From positions 1 through 64,000 of the forward strand of contig JAWPHD010011200.1 in assembly GCA_037043455.1 (NCBI GenBank): 64,000 nt of DNA, written 5' to 3'. Below, in pieces: positions 22,642-34,734 of this stretch (position 1 is the stretch's first letter; every line of letters begins with the position of its first letter). This stretch comes from Cyrtodaria siliqua. Taxonomy: Eukaryota; Mollusca; Bivalvia; Adapedonta; Hiatellidae. The notes below the pieces were generated by a model. The model saw only the letters and a program-made list of their open reading frames with translations, was not told the origin of the DNA and ran no database searches. Made by a program: the position numbers and the translations under genes.

Positions 22642-23164
22642 AAAGCAGCATTACTAGTAAACATAATATTACATACGCCCACTAAGACATTATTTACAAT
22701 AGGAATTTAATTTCTGTTTTTCTCGGAAATGTCAAAGCCAGAAATATAATATGTCATTAATATCTGTTTTCCATTTCAAAACGCAAAAAAAATAGCGCAA
22801 CCTTAATTGCAGTACAGCACAATATTGTCCATTGTTGTATAAAGCAAATGTTGCATTCCAGTAACATGTTTGGGTTATTATACTAGGATGTAGCTGCGAT
22901 AAAACTCCTTGTGATGTTAAGGGATGGGCATTTTGATGCATAAAAATCCATATCAGATAGGGAATTAAACATTACCAGAGGGTAACAATTCTGCAAGATC
23001 TAAACATAGTGATTTGGATTTGAATGACATCGTTGTTCTGTGACAATGAATATATATGACATTCAAGTCCGGGCAAGAAGGTCTTGATGCATTCCCGGGA
23101 AATATAGTATGTTTTTAAATTGTGTTAGAAATGTATACATACCGCTGTTATCTGATATCTATGT
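22642..23164. other. Unannotated stretch
   Basis: No gene. Conserved in B', which has an extra ~51 bp near 63575-63626. Confidence 0.45.
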
Positions 23165-23335
23165 GGAGTTCGTGGTCCAGTGGTAGAGCGCCGAACTCAA
23201 GATCGAGAGGTCGTGGGTTCGATCCTCTCCTCGGCAACGTTATTTATCCTTGAGCAAGATAATCAATCCACATTGCTTAGTACTGGTTCTACCAAGGAAG
23301 CCATGGAGAGTGATTAATCTAAGTTGCAATAACTT
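23165..23335 (+). mobile_element. tRNA-derived SINE, family 2
   Basis: A box TGGTCCAGTGG (23173-23183) and B box GGTTCGATCC (23216-23225), followed by a body with ccttgagcaag, aatccacattgcttagta and agagtgattaatct. A related copy lies on the minus strand at 39723-39862. It lacks a pairable acceptor stem and a clean anticodon arm, so it is not a working tRNA gene. B' copy: 63857-64000, with an A-box change (TGGTCCAGTGT). Confidence 0.75.
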
Positions 23336-24395
23336 GTTTCGCAATCGATGTAAAATAATTATGTTTAAACTAATCTGTTATATCAGAAAGCACTGCGAAG
23401 TAGTGATAAAAAAAACGACTGTAATTGAAAACAAGTATTACAGAAAGATAGCAGCACCATGCGATAAGACAAACTCTCTACTGACACCTAATCAATCAGG
23501 ATCTAGCATTTCACATGGATGAACAAGCCGTTTCAAAGCTGAGATAATCCGATAATTAGATTATAAAACATTACAAATGACGAACAACGTCTATTTTCTT
23601 AATATAAGAACACGTCAAAGTTGTCCATTTGCGGTTGTGGCGTTGTAAATCAATTGTAAATCAATTGATTAAACGATGTACCTCGTTAAACATCTCCTGG
23701 CACTTCACATATGTTGCATTTGTTGCTGTATTTTATTTATGTATTTGACATTCATTTAGAAACTTACCTAACAATATATAAGTAGCCGTTTTAAGAATCC
23801 GTCACGGAATCTGTTACTGACCTCAGTTTACTGATAAGTTGACTTGCTTTTATCAATATGGTCGACAGTGGCTGCCATATCATTATAATGACAGTACCTT
23901 GACTTCTATATCAGCTAGGATAATACTGTTTTAATATGACCATACGTTAAGGGCCAACGAATCTATTTCTAATCTGACCTCCGAATGGTGCGATAAATAT
24001 ATCAGATGGGTTCACCCTAAATTGTTCAACAATTTCTCTAAATGAGTTTTTCTGGATGTGTAGTAGAAGTAATGTCAGTGTGGATTTAAATGGAGTAATG
24101 TAAATAACTTAACTTCTATTTTCTACCGACTTAAAAACAAGTGATGAGAAGTTACACGATTGCTACTATCATGAGAGACATAACGTATTGCGAACTTTCC
24201 GAAGACATTATTTTAAAAAAAAGAAAACTACTCGTAGCGTAAATGTTATTGTAAATATTATTAGTAAACCTTAAAAAAGTTGGTATCAAAATCAAACAGG
24301 AACTGTCACAGCACACATACACAAACACGACAATTAAAAGGGAGAATGAAAAGTGTGCTAAACCAAACACAACGAAAATGGTTGACACTAGGGAC
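23336..24395. other. Unannotated stretch between B and the next tail
   Basis: No gene seen. It cannot be compared with B', which ends at the window edge. The right end of the B unit, and so the duplication joint, lies somewhere between 23304 and 25766. Confidence 0.5.
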
Positions 24396-25055
24396 CCCGC
24401 ATTGGAACAGTCAGTGGCAACATTTCACTGTAGGTTCAAACCAAGCAAGTACTCAATGACGCGTTTGCTAGGAACTGTAACGATGTTAGGGACCTGTAGG
24501 ATGACGTCTACTTAAAGCCCAAAAGGACGGTGACGTTTGATGTTTGTCTGCAATCTTGTCTGGTCGTGCCCTCAGTTCAGTTTGTTATCGTTTCCTCTGG
24601 CTTCTGCAAAGTCATTGAGTACCTTCTTTTTAGCTTTCTAGACTATTGTTTTTTTGTATATATATAGACACGAGCATCTTTGTGTTTTACTTATATTGCA
24701 TATTGAAGCTGTCTTGTTGGTCAGAGAATAGTTCATGTCGGGGTCTTCATTATTTACTCTGTCCCGTTTTATTGCAATGACAGTAAGGTAAGTGTAAGGT
24801 TTTGGCACCCTAGAACCTGGTTTAAACCCCAAGCGGCCTTTCTTATGACAGACCATTCCAAGGCGGTAGCCCTATTGTCAACCCTTTTGTGTTTGTGATG
24901 TCTTATTTTGCCTTTTATTCATTATTATATATAGTTGTTCTTTGTTTCTTTGTGTGTTTGTGTGTTTGTGGTTGACTGTCGCCCTTGAATGCTACTTTTC
25001 CTGTTCGATTTTTATATCTATATTCAGTAACCAAGTTATAACAAACTATAATTAC
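24396..25055 (+). repeat. PLE 3' tail with decayed coding end
   Basis: Tail landmarks in order: acttaaagcccaaaaggacgg, ctggtcgtgccctcagttc, gaatagttcatgtcgggg, tttactctgtcccgtttta, accattccaaggcggtagcc, atatatagttgttctttg and ttttcctgttcgat. Very similar to the tail at 34735-35312, in which the 15-kb junction falls. Confidence 0.8.
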
Positions 25056-25079
25056 TACCAGTATTAAACTAATTTAGTA

Positions 25080-25765
25080 ATGTTTTCGCTATCACACTCC
25101 ATAGATCTTTCTCAAAGTTCTATCGCCGCAACAAAAACATACTCGGGAAGTACAACACCAACCTAAAAACATTTCTACGACTAGGAATATCAAACATTAC
25201 TACGACTAGGAATATCAAACATTACTACGACTAGGAATATCAAACATTACTACGACTAGGAATATCAAAAACATTACTACGACTAGGAATATCAAAAACA
25301 TTACTACGACTAGGAATATCAAAAACATTTCTACGACTAGGAATATCAAAAACGTTATTCTAAGGAGATGTGATCTGTAAACTTTAAAAATCAAAGAAGT
25401 TCGTCGGAAAACGATACTGTTCGTTTTAGTTGCAACGTACTTCTTGCTTGATGATTGATGCCTCTACAGTCATTCACTACGCTCCATGTTTCTCGTGTGC
25501 GATGACCGGACTCTATGATTGCACGCACCTTTTGAAACACTGAAAGTGGAGATTGTTGCTGGAGCCTTCGTCTCTCGGGTTTTCTGGTCGTATCCTTGAT
25601 TGCTTTTTCTCTTTGGTAGCAACTGCTGTGTTTGTTCAGTGCAATTCTGAAGTGTATTTCTGAGGTGTTTCTAATTATGTATTTACAACAACATATACGT
25701 GTATGTATCGTTTGCTAATTTCTCTGGATGTGGGCTTTATTGTTAGGGATTCTCTTTTGATGACA
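25080..25765 (+). pseudogene. Diverged PLE C-terminal remnant
   Basis: Weak but collinear similarity to the end of the PLE frame: a KYNTNLKTFLRLGIS-like stretch (compare KYKSNLRTLLRQGLS at 8274-8320), then at 25425-25520 the equivalent of the ACLVVDQITVRHYA segment, the 'gcgatgaccgg' segment, and a tail start. It seems to be a separate, older subfamily. Its middle is filled by a minisatellite (25168-25352). Confidence 0.5.
25168..25352. repeat. 25/27-bp minisatellite inside a PLE remnant
   Basis: ctacgactaggaatatcaaa starts at 25175, 25200, 25225, 25250, 25277, 25304 and 25331: seven copies with periods 25, 25, 25, 27, 27 and 27. The longer unit has two more A residues and, at 27 bp, would keep the RT frame. 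It is made from the RLGIS segment of the PLE coding sequence. Confidence 0.95.
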
Positions 25766-26290
25766 TGTGCTTTTATTTACACTGTCTTGTCAATTTGAAG
25801 CTAACCAGTTGGAGATATTGCCTACCGACCGTTCCAAGTCGATAACCCTGTCTTCACCACTCTATGTGCTGTGCATTGTCTTTTGCATTGTGTACTTTGC
25901 TGATGGTGCAGTGCGGACCTACGGTATAATTGCGTTTGGGTGCTGTGATTTTTATTGGACCATTTTTCTTATTTTGACAAGCGAGAGCAACAAGAGAATA
26001 AACCATCAAGGGTACGACGAGACAGATTCGACAAACATTCAAAGTTACCGTCATTGCGATAGACATCACCATAGTGTCAACAAGATGTCCGGCCATCGCA
26101 CATTTAATAGGCTAGTACAGCGGCGAACTGTAAATAGGTCAAGCAGAAACATGCAGTAAGTTGGAGAATAATATGGTCATTTGCAAAGTGGTTAATTGTT
26201 TAGATCGTTTGAAAGTGATCATAACGAAGGAGCTTACGACGTTTGTATATTAGTATATTACATAACTCTAGAAATGGGAAGAGGGAACAA
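25766..26290. repeat. PLE tail (+) then inverted PLE remnant (-)
   Basis: Second copy of the arrangement at 1-490: a sense tail fragment (to about 25915) facing an antisense C-terminal and tail remnant. Confidence 0.55.
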
Positions 26291-27538
26291 CCTGTTTAGC
26301 AGGCCCGTTTTTCTTCTCTTTTTTTGTATTTCGTTTAAGTCAAAGATAACTGTATTAGACATTTACTAGTTTCTCATAACATGTTCTTCTTCCCACAGAG
26401 GACATGTGACACCACATACGGGCTTACTGATGATCGTACATATAATACAATTATTCAAATGTATGTGACGGTTAAATAGTACAATAAAATGAGACCATAA
26501 TATCATATTTGGCCCCACCCTCTGGTGTCATAAGTTTTTCATTGATTTATATAGGAAAACCCATAAAAGATATTCTTCTCTGAAACTAGAGTTATACACT
26601 TACTTGGCATGAACAGACGATTCAAACCATCGGACCTACATCGACTGCGTGGTCCGTCTCCTGGAAACATAATCCCTAGGTCATTACTTGGAAACCGTTG
26701 AGATACCCACCATATGTATGTATGTATGTATGTATGTATATTTATTTATTTCAGTGACAAATACATATTTTACAAATATTACATATATAGGACATATAGG
26801 TAACATAAAATGTACATATATAAAGCACATAGGCAACATTGAGCAAAACTGGATATACCCAGCCTAACTTGGCTTACTAGTCACCATCTTATAATTGCAT
26901 TATATAGATAAACCAATATTTAAATTGATATCAGAAATAAGAAAAAATATGATAATATGAGGATCATGTTGTCATACCCGGAGTTCTGTTAACTCAGTGA
27001 GATATGTATTTAAATAATATGAAAACAAAAACAATGAAGTAATTTAAAAAGTAAAATATTAGTATTGTTCGAGTGCTTATATTATTTCTATTTCTTTTGG
27101 ATAAAGTGTCTAACTTAGTTTGTCTACCACAAACTTTAAATAAACAATGACATAGATACCAGTTGTTGAGTGAGGACACGTTTTACCCACCATATAAAAT
27201 ATTTGCGATGGCGTGCCATCGACTGCTTGATCTCATTCTGTTTTGAATGTATACGATTATTTGACAATTATGACATTGCGAAGATCGGCAGGTGAGTGAT
27301 TCAGTGCACCCAGGACCATTCTAGCCCGCATGGAAGGCTTGAATTCCACCGAGCGTGTACAGCCAGTAAACGATTTGCGATACAGTCCCTCTTGGGCATC
27401 ATTGTTTTAGTTATTCGATCCTCGACAGGCTTTTTTGTTATTCGTTCCTCAGTACGCGTTTTTATTTGTTCGTTCCTCATTGTGCTTTTTAGTTATTCTT
27501 TTCCCTATGTTTGTATTTAATCGTGAGGTTAGTTATAC
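26291..27538. other. Unannotated stretch (copy of 491-1732)
   Basis: No gene. Holds the (TATG)n run at 26711-26740. Differs from the first copy mainly by small indels, such as 'gacatatag' doubled near 26790. Confidence 0.5.
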
Positions 27539-27689
27539 AAAGTGAAACCTCCTGGTCCAGTGCACACACTGCCTGTCAAACTGAAGGTCGAGTGTTCAAA
27601 ACCAGCTTGAAGAAAGTCATTCCAGTTCTTATTTCATCAATTCATTGGAATCGTCTCATCATCATTCGACACAAGTCAAAATTCTCAAC
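27539..27689 (+). mobile_element. tRNA-derived SINE, family 3 (A' copy)
   Basis: As 1733-1880, with B box GTTCAAAACC, closer to consensus than in the first copy. Confidence 0.65.
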
Positions 27690-27749
27690 GTTAAAAACTG
27701 CTTCATGTGTATCAAGTATATAAGTGCTGACTAGAAGGTAGAACGTTGT

Positions 27750-27895
27750 AACCGAAGAAAACCAGCTTCTAGGGTCATAAACCTCACCCTTACCTTATTT
27801 ATATCACAATAAAACGGGACAGTGTAAGCAAAATAATACCCGCTAGGTTATATTCCTTAACAAATAAGGCATCATTAACAGGCAATATAACACAT
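27750..27895 (-). repeat. PLE 3' tail, diverged (minus, A' copy)
   Basis: Copy of 1938-2085, with aaacgggacagtgtaagcaa. Confidence 0.6.
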
Positions 27896-28089
27896 GTTCA
27901 TCATTATCGGAACTTCGTCATGTACGCTACCCAGTAGGATATTATCCTCTTTGACATGTCACAAAGTCAGTCAGACCCAAGCAAAATAACTGAAAGGTCG
28001 TCACAAAAATTATCGTTTTAATAATACTGAAAATGGCATCCATTGGAAACAACAAACACAAACAAGTGAGAAAAGTAGCAGACTCGGTT

Positions 28090-28655
28090 ATCGGACAGAC
28101 TGTGGACCCTATGATGACGCCTTCCTAAAACCCATTGGGACGGTGGCGTTTGATGTTTGTGTATGATCTTTCTTGTCGTGCCCTAAATGGTTTATTCTCT
28201 TGTTGCTCTGGCTTCTGCCAAGTCATCGAGTACCTTCATTGTGGCTTTCTAGGTTATTGTTTTTTGTATTACATTTACACGAGCATATTTGTGTTTACTT
28301 ATATTGCCTATTGATGCTGCCTTGTTGGTTAGAGATCATGGCGGGGATTTCATTATTTACATTGTCCTGTTTTAATGGGATGACAGTAGGGTAAGTGTGA
28401 GGTTTGGTGCACCCTAGAACCGGTTTAAACTGGCCTTTGTTGCCACTGACCGTTCCAAGGCGGTAGCCCTATTGTCAACCCTTTTGTGTTTGTGATGTCG
28501 TTTGCATTTTTTATTACTTTTGCCTTCTCGTTTGTCTGTTTGCGTGTTTGTTTTTGTGTATTTTGTTTGACTGTCGTCCTTGAATGCTGCTTTCCCTGTC
28601 CGATATTTTTGTCTTTCTTTAATGATTCTGTTCATGGGAGGTAATATAATGTGCA
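28090..28655 (+). repeat. PLE 3' tail with coding end (A' copy)
   Basis: Copy of 2290-2850. It keeps gctgtggaccctatgatgacg, closer to the intact coding end than the first copy. Confidence 0.8.
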
Positions 28656-29576
28656 ACACTTCTCACGCTCCCTAGTATCGTCTTAAGCGGTATTCTACTT
28701 TAAAGCCACAAATATCCTAAAGGATCAGTAAGTTTCAACTATGAAACGATTAATTTTCAACAAAAAAGTCGCTGCCAACCGATTCGCTATAATTATAATC
28801 CATCGTGGTGAAATAAGAGACGCCATGACGTCAATGTGGTATCTGTTGTGCAAAGTGTATCACTAAATCAGTAAATAATGGGTGAAACTCATGTAGGAAA
28901 TGTAACTATTTACAAATCATATTATAAGAAAGAAGTTCAGATTTGTGACGAAAGAAGAGGAAAATGTAATAATGGACGATTTATCAAAATGACTCATCAA
29001 TTATTGCCTTTGTCGAAAGTGACATTTCTTTGTAAAAGGTCATTGTTTTCACGAAAATGTAATTATTCATATTGACTTGTATAGCAGACTGATGCTACGA
29101 ATAAACAATTCATTACATAAAAAAAACATGAAAGTAAAACACACCATGTGATCATTGCTAGTGTTGGAATATAAATGAGGCATTATTCACTATCATCCTC
29201 TCTAAAACGTATCTGTTTTGGAATAGGTTTAGACAAATAATATAGCATCTGTTTCTAATGCAAATAGCAGTTTGAGTTCTATATTGTCACAAACATTATT
29301 CACTTAGAGAAATGGCACTAGGGATTGTGTACTCTTCAAATTAGTGCTCTGGTGATGTGTATAACGTGCTATTTCGACAAAACTTTGAACAAGATCAACG
29401 GAATGGAATTCACGCTGGTTGTATTAACTTACATAGTTAATACAATTAGATATTATATATGATGAGCAGTATAGAAAGGTGGATATATGGAGGGTATGTG
29501 TCTGCTTTGAGTGAATATAGGATTCATTTTAATCGAGAGTGAGAAAGCGCTTTAGCACGAGTGAAAATATTTGAGT
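28656..29576. other. Unannotated stretch (copy of 2851-3783)
   Basis: No gene. An open 65-codon frame at 28878-29075 is broken in the first copy and has no known motif. Confidence 0.5.
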
Positions 29577-29730
29577 TTTCTCACTTTGAGAATGTTGACT
29601 TTTGTCGAATGATGATCAGACGATTCTAATGAATTGATGAAATGAGAACTGGAGTGACTTTCGTCAGGCGGGTTTTGAACACTCGACCTTCAGCTTGACA
29701 AGCAGTGTGTCTAGACCACGAGGTTTCACT
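29577..29730 (-). mobile_element. tRNA-derived SINE, family 3 (minus, A' copy)
   Basis: Copy of 3784-3935. Confidence 0.65.
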
Positions 29731-30374
29731 ATATTCACGACAAACCAACAAATATTCTATTTATTATATAGATCTACTCACACCTTGAAATTTATGCAGA
29801 AAAAACATAATGCGCCAAAACAATGACGTCAATAACGTCAACCGTTGCATGACGTCATTTTGAGTGAAAACTTATATTTTCATATGTGAAATATAAACAA
29901 TGAAAATATAAGGTTTTTTTTTTAATAATAAAATCCGATATTTCACTGGAAAGTATATAATAAATTGATATAGCCAATTTTCACTGACCGTGACTTAATT
30001 ATATTTAAACTAGCATTCAATTAGTGATTGTTAAAAACACTATTGACTACGATCACTATAACTGACGTGATTTGATTGCGTTAACACGTGCTATTATAAC
30101 TGACCTATTTTACCTAATAATGTTATACTAAAATCTACAAAAAAGTATACAATACGCATGACGCTAGATTTGCATTTGATCTTTGTGTTGCCTAATGTAT
30201 CACTGTTGGGACAGAAAACAGCATCGCTCAATTTCGTCAGGTTAACAGCCCGTATAATCAAAAAGTGCTTTTTTCGCACTATGTTTATCTGATATTTAAA
30301 GAAACGTCTATTCGATTCAGTAATATAATTGTAATATTGTAGTAAACGCAGGCATAAAAGCGAACAGGAAAATT
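29731..30374. other. Unannotated AT-rich stretch (copy of 3936-4572)
   Basis: Keeps both TGACGTCA octamers (29824-29831, 29850-29857). No gene. Confidence 0.5.
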
Positions 30375-30715
30375 AGCATTCAAGGACGACAGTCAACCAA
30401 AACCACACACAAAGAAAGAACAACTTTAAAGATGAATAAAAGGCAAAATAAGACATCCCAAACACAAAATGCTTGACAATAGGGCTACCGCTCTGGAACT
30501 GTCAGTGGCAAAAAAGGCTTCTGGGGGTTTAAACCAGGTCCTAGGTTGCACCAAACGTCACACTTAACCTACTGTCAACCCAATAAACGGGACAGTGTAA
30601 ATAAAGATATCCCCGCCAGGTTAAATTCTCAAAAAACAAGGCAGCATCAATAGACAATATAAGTAAAACACATAAATGATCATGTAACACGATGTTTGTC
30701 CCTGTGGTTTTTATT
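30375..30715 (-). repeat. PLE 3' tail (minus, A' copy)
   Basis: Copy of 4573-4900. Confidence 0.8.
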
Positions 30716-30914
30716 TCTCGAGGCACATTTTTAAATTTAAAAACAAAATCAAAATATACAAGAAAACTTGTTTTGTTAATTTCCTAAAATGTATTAAAAT
30801 TTAGATTAGTAAAACAAAAAACTTAATTGCTTTAATTATCTTTTGTATATAGAACAGTGCCAAAATAAAACAATTCATATTGATGTATTTAGTGCTTCTT
30901 AGTTTGTTGAAGGA

Positions 30915-31400
30915 TAACGGTGTTGTTTTTGTTTACACTGTTCCATTAAGTCGGAATGACAATAGGGTGAGAATGGGATTTGATGCACCAGGAACTTAGT
31001 TTAAACACCGAGCTGCCGTTTTTGTACTGACCTTTCCAAGAAAGATAAAAATATCGGACAGGGAAAGCAGCATTGAAGGACGACAGTCAACCACAAAACA
31101 AAAAACAAACACGCTAAAGGCAAAAGTAATAAAAAAAAATGCAAAGAACATCACAAACACAAAGGGGTTGACAATAGGGCTACCGCCTTGGAACGGTCAG
31201 TGGCAACAAAGGCCACTGGGGGTTTAAACCGGTTCTAGGGTGCACCAAACCTCACACTTACCCTACTGCCATCCCATTAAAACAGGACAGTGTAAATAAA
31301 GAAATCCCCGCCATGATATAATCTCTAACCAACAAGGCAGCATCAATAGGCAATATAAGTAAAACACAAATATGCTCGTGTAAATATAATACAAAAAAAG
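30915..31400. repeat. Facing pair of PLE tails (A' copy)
   Basis: Sense tail 30915-31040 running into antisense tail 31035-31400, as at 5108-5600. Confidence 0.75.
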
Positions 31401-31517
31401 GCGTGTTGATGTTTGTGGTGTCTGTCGCATACATTTCTTCAGTTTTCTTGGTATTTGTGTAAATGTTGTTTGCTTTGAATGCGTGTTCTTGATAGTCTTT
31501 GTTCTGTGAATGTTTCA

Positions 31518-31590
31518 TTTCCAATATTGACCTGACTGGTTATACACATTTGCCTTGTTTTATGTATTTACTAGATGTATGTTTTATTTG
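31518..31590. repeat. Single unit of the 69-bp repeat
   Basis: One unit only (ccaatattgacctgactgg through actagatgtatg), where block A has about five. This is probably the unexpanded state. Confidence 0.9.
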
Positions 31591-31599
31591 ATCTTCGTG

Positions 31600-32632
31600 C
31601 TAACTGTATGCATTGTTTGATATGCTTTCTCGCCAGAAAGTCTAGTAAGTGTTGATTTCTTTAAAAGATATGGTATCATTTTATTCATTGTAACATGTTC
31701 TAATAATTTGTGAGATTCCTATGTTGATAACTTTGATGTTTGTGGTTTTCGCCGAATAAAGAAAAAACATATACACAGTTGTAAAAGTGATTCCGTAGGA
31801 ATTATTTTTTATATACGTAGTTAAAATGTTGCTGACGATATCTATTTTAAAAAGGGTAGATGATATAATCCGGAACAACATTAACAGTTGTACAGCAAAG
31901 ATTAGAGATGTTTTATTAGTTGGTGCGTGCTATGTTCAATCTTAAGAGTGAGGAAGACAGTCTAAGTCTAAGGCGGGCGATGATGCTATTATTTGCTTTC
32001 TTCCCATTATGATACAATGACATGTTATAGTATAGCCGAAATTCTGAAAATGCTGATGTTTATTCAGGCCATTTTATCAATGCACTACCGGATTAGTATG
32101 CATTATACAATGTTTTGCACTAGTTAACTAAGTGTTTAGATATTGCAAACGTATCTGGACTTTGAAGGGCTTTTGTAGTTGTGCGTACCAGGCAAAGGAA
32201 ATGTTGAAGCAGGCAGGTCACAAGTTGTCCTCTCGCATGTAAGGGGATTAAACTTATGCAAATATGATTTCAGATAATTATAGATGTCAATTTAGAAAGT
32301 GCAATTAGGGTCATATGAATCATTAAGTACCTAATAATGATTACACTGATATAAGGAATGAGACAGAACCCGGTATCGACACTGGGATATTCTATAGTGA
32401 TTTAGACATTAATTTTGCAATGTGTTCATTTGTCTATTTCACCGGTGTGTGCCATTGATACATGTTGGTGCATTATGTTTTAAATATGGCAGAGGTTTTA
32501 AAACACCTGTTAAATTGAACTTCCTGTTTAGGTGGGATTTTTATTATTCTCATGGGTATGCCATTGATAGGTTGAATGTGTTTTAAACCGGGCAGAGGTT
32601 TTAAACCACGTGTCATATTGAACTTCCGTTTT
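31600..32632. other. Unannotated stretch (copy of 6100-7130)
   Basis: No gene or named repeat. Confidence 0.5.
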
Positions 32633-32820
32633 CGTGGGACGACACTAGGGTATTAGTGACGTCTGGTGCATCCTAGAACATTGTTTAACCATAGCAGCCA
32701 TTTTACGGCTACTGACCGTTTCAAGGCGTTATCCCTATAGTCAGCAATTTCGTGTCTGTGGTGTCGTCAGCAATGCTTCTAGAGTTCCCTGTATATGCTG
32801 TATTCTGTGAATGCTTCCAT
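32633..32820 (+). repeat. PLE 3' tail, strongly diverged (A' copy)
   Basis: Copy of 7135-7320. Confidence 0.5.
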
Positions 32821-33030
32821 GCATTTCTACGTTTATGACCTACTTTAGTAGTAAGCGAATGACAACTAGTGACGTCATAGAGCTGACACGTGATTTTAAT
32901 ATGTATCGATAGGTTACTGATCAGGTAAACTCAACCGAGGAGAAGTGATGTAATCTAATACAGTTTTACCTTTCTTCATCGCCGGATGCTGTCATGTCGG
33001 ATTTATTTTGATTAGTCTTTTGAGATTTTA

Positions 33031-34156
33031 GTGCTTATTCAAAAAACATTCGCTAAGGAAAATACTACATTTTTGGCCAGTAATAATATTAAATCGTTTC
33101 TTACTAACGGCAGTTTAGACAATTACACTATGTGCAATTTCCAAAAAGTTTGTGAAGCACTCATCTTCCTATTAGACAAATTTTCGTCCGGTATGGAACG
33201 ACCGTTTATAGACAAATTGTTGGTATCCCTATGGGTATGAATTGTGCACCCCTTGTCGCAGATTTGTTTCTATTTTGCTATGAAAGAGTTTTCGTGTTGA
33301 GTCTTTCACCAGATACCCAGGAAGATGTTATTAAGACCTTAAATGACAACTTTCGGTATCTGGATGACATATTAAACATTGATAACCCTTTCTTTCTTTT
33401 ATACTATAGTTAATACTATATACCCTAAAGAACTTCAAATTAACAAAGCTAATATTTCTGATACTTACGCTTTCTTTCTTGATTTACATCTCTCCATTGA
33501 AGTAATTAGCAAAATATATGACTAGAGGGATGATTTTAATTTTGATATTGTTAATGTTCCCCGAGCAACTTCCTATGGGGTCCATGTGTCTCATCTTATT
33601 AAATTTTCTAGAGCTTGTACTCGAGTTGAGGACTTTAATATTCGTAATCTTTGTAAAACTAAAAAGTTACTCCATATGGGTTACCGTTACAATACACTTC
33701 GTAAAACCTATGCAAAATGTTAATCATCGTAACCCTGATCTTCTTTCCAAATATAAAAGTAATTTAAGAACTCTTCTGCGACAAGGACTATCATAACCTG
33801 ACTTCTATGGTGACATGATATACAAACTTCTAGAGGGCGTGAGCGGTAGCTAGCATATTTCACTACCAACTCAATCAATCAATGAAACCGAGACTGCAAT
33901 GTTTTGTATGTGTCGTGTTCGGCCGTTTCCAAAGGTCCATTATCATATTCTTTTTCCTAAGATCCTTGGCCATGATCACCTTCATACAATCATTGTTAAA
34001 CTTGTTAAAAGGTTTATCAAAAGAGGTTATGACCCTATCATTTTGCAACGCACTGCATGCTTGGTGGTAGACCAAATTACAGTTCGCCACTATGCTTTCC
34101 TCTTTAATTGTGCGATGACTGGACAGGCTGTGGAACCTATGATGACGTCTATCTAA
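33031..34156 (+). pseudogene. Penelope-like reverse transcriptase, broken (A' copy)
   Basis: Second copy of the RT pseudogene at 7524-8683. It has the same 5' truncation, frame changes and inserted ~128 bp (from 33830). RYLDDILN lies near 33355 and the coding end TGQAVEPMMTSI at 34154. Its own damage is a 21-bp loss between gttaat and gttccccg (near 33552) and a stop in place of the K of YDKRDD (ttagc...atgactag, near 33524). Shared lesions show that the element was inactive before the duplication; private lesions accumulated after it. Confidence 0.8.
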
Positions 34157-34500
34157 AGCCACTAAGGGCGGTGACGTTTGATATTTGTCTGCAATATTGT
34201 CTTTTCGTGCCCTCAATGGTTTGTTCTCTTGTTGCTCTGGCATCTTTGTGTTTTACTTATATTGCCTATTAATGATGCCTTGTTGGTTAGAGAATAGTTC
34301 ATGGCGGGGTTTTCTGTATTTACACTGTCCCGTTTTATTGGGATGACAGTAGGGTAAGTGTGATGTTTGATGCACCCTAGAACCTGGTCGAAACCGCCAG
34401 CGACCTTTTTTCCACTGACCGTTCCAAGGCGGTAGCCATATTGTTAACCAATTTTGTGTTTGTATCGTCATACTTTCCCTGTCCGAACTTTTCATATTTC
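34157..34500 (+). repeat. PLE 3' tail attached to RT (A' copy)
   Basis: Copy of 8684-9050, with gaccgttccaaggcggtag near 34418. Confidence 0.8.
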
Positions 34501-34734
34501 CTTTTTCCTTATCAACATTGCCATTCATGTCTGTCGTTTTGCCTGTTTTTTGGGGTTTACTGTGGTCTGTGAAAGCTGCATTTCCTGTTCGACTTTATAG
34601 TTATTTTACTGATTTGAAGAACGGTTTTAATATTTGCTAACCAGCATGTTGCACATACTTGGCAAACGGTAGTGAATGATGTTAGAGTGGATGGTGACAT
34701 AGAACCAGATAGGGACTTGGATCCACAATCTGAA

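Larger units (their letters stand above)
9530..23304. repeat. Block B, first copy
   Basis: Matches 50355-64000 in order and orientation (9531 with 50356, 23304 with 64000). The change of offset along the block reflects insertions: a 356-bp element, a 290-bp duplication and an rRNA fragment occur only here, and a 917-bp element only in B'. B probably continues past 23304, but B' leaves the window there. Confidence 0.95.

Noticed and set aside
23163..23238. Possible functional tRNA gene
   Set aside because: It has A and B boxes, but no pairable 7-bp acceptor stem and a poor anticodon arm. The following body is shared with another dispersed copy (39723-39862), so it is a SINE head.
25168..25352. 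CRISPR-like array
   Set aside because: The repeats are directly contiguous with no unique spacers, lie in eukaryotic DNA, and derive from a PLE coding segment.
28878..29075. 65-codon Lys/Cys-rich frame
   Set aside because: The first copy of the same DNA (about 3075-3270) is broken by a stop, and there is no known motif.
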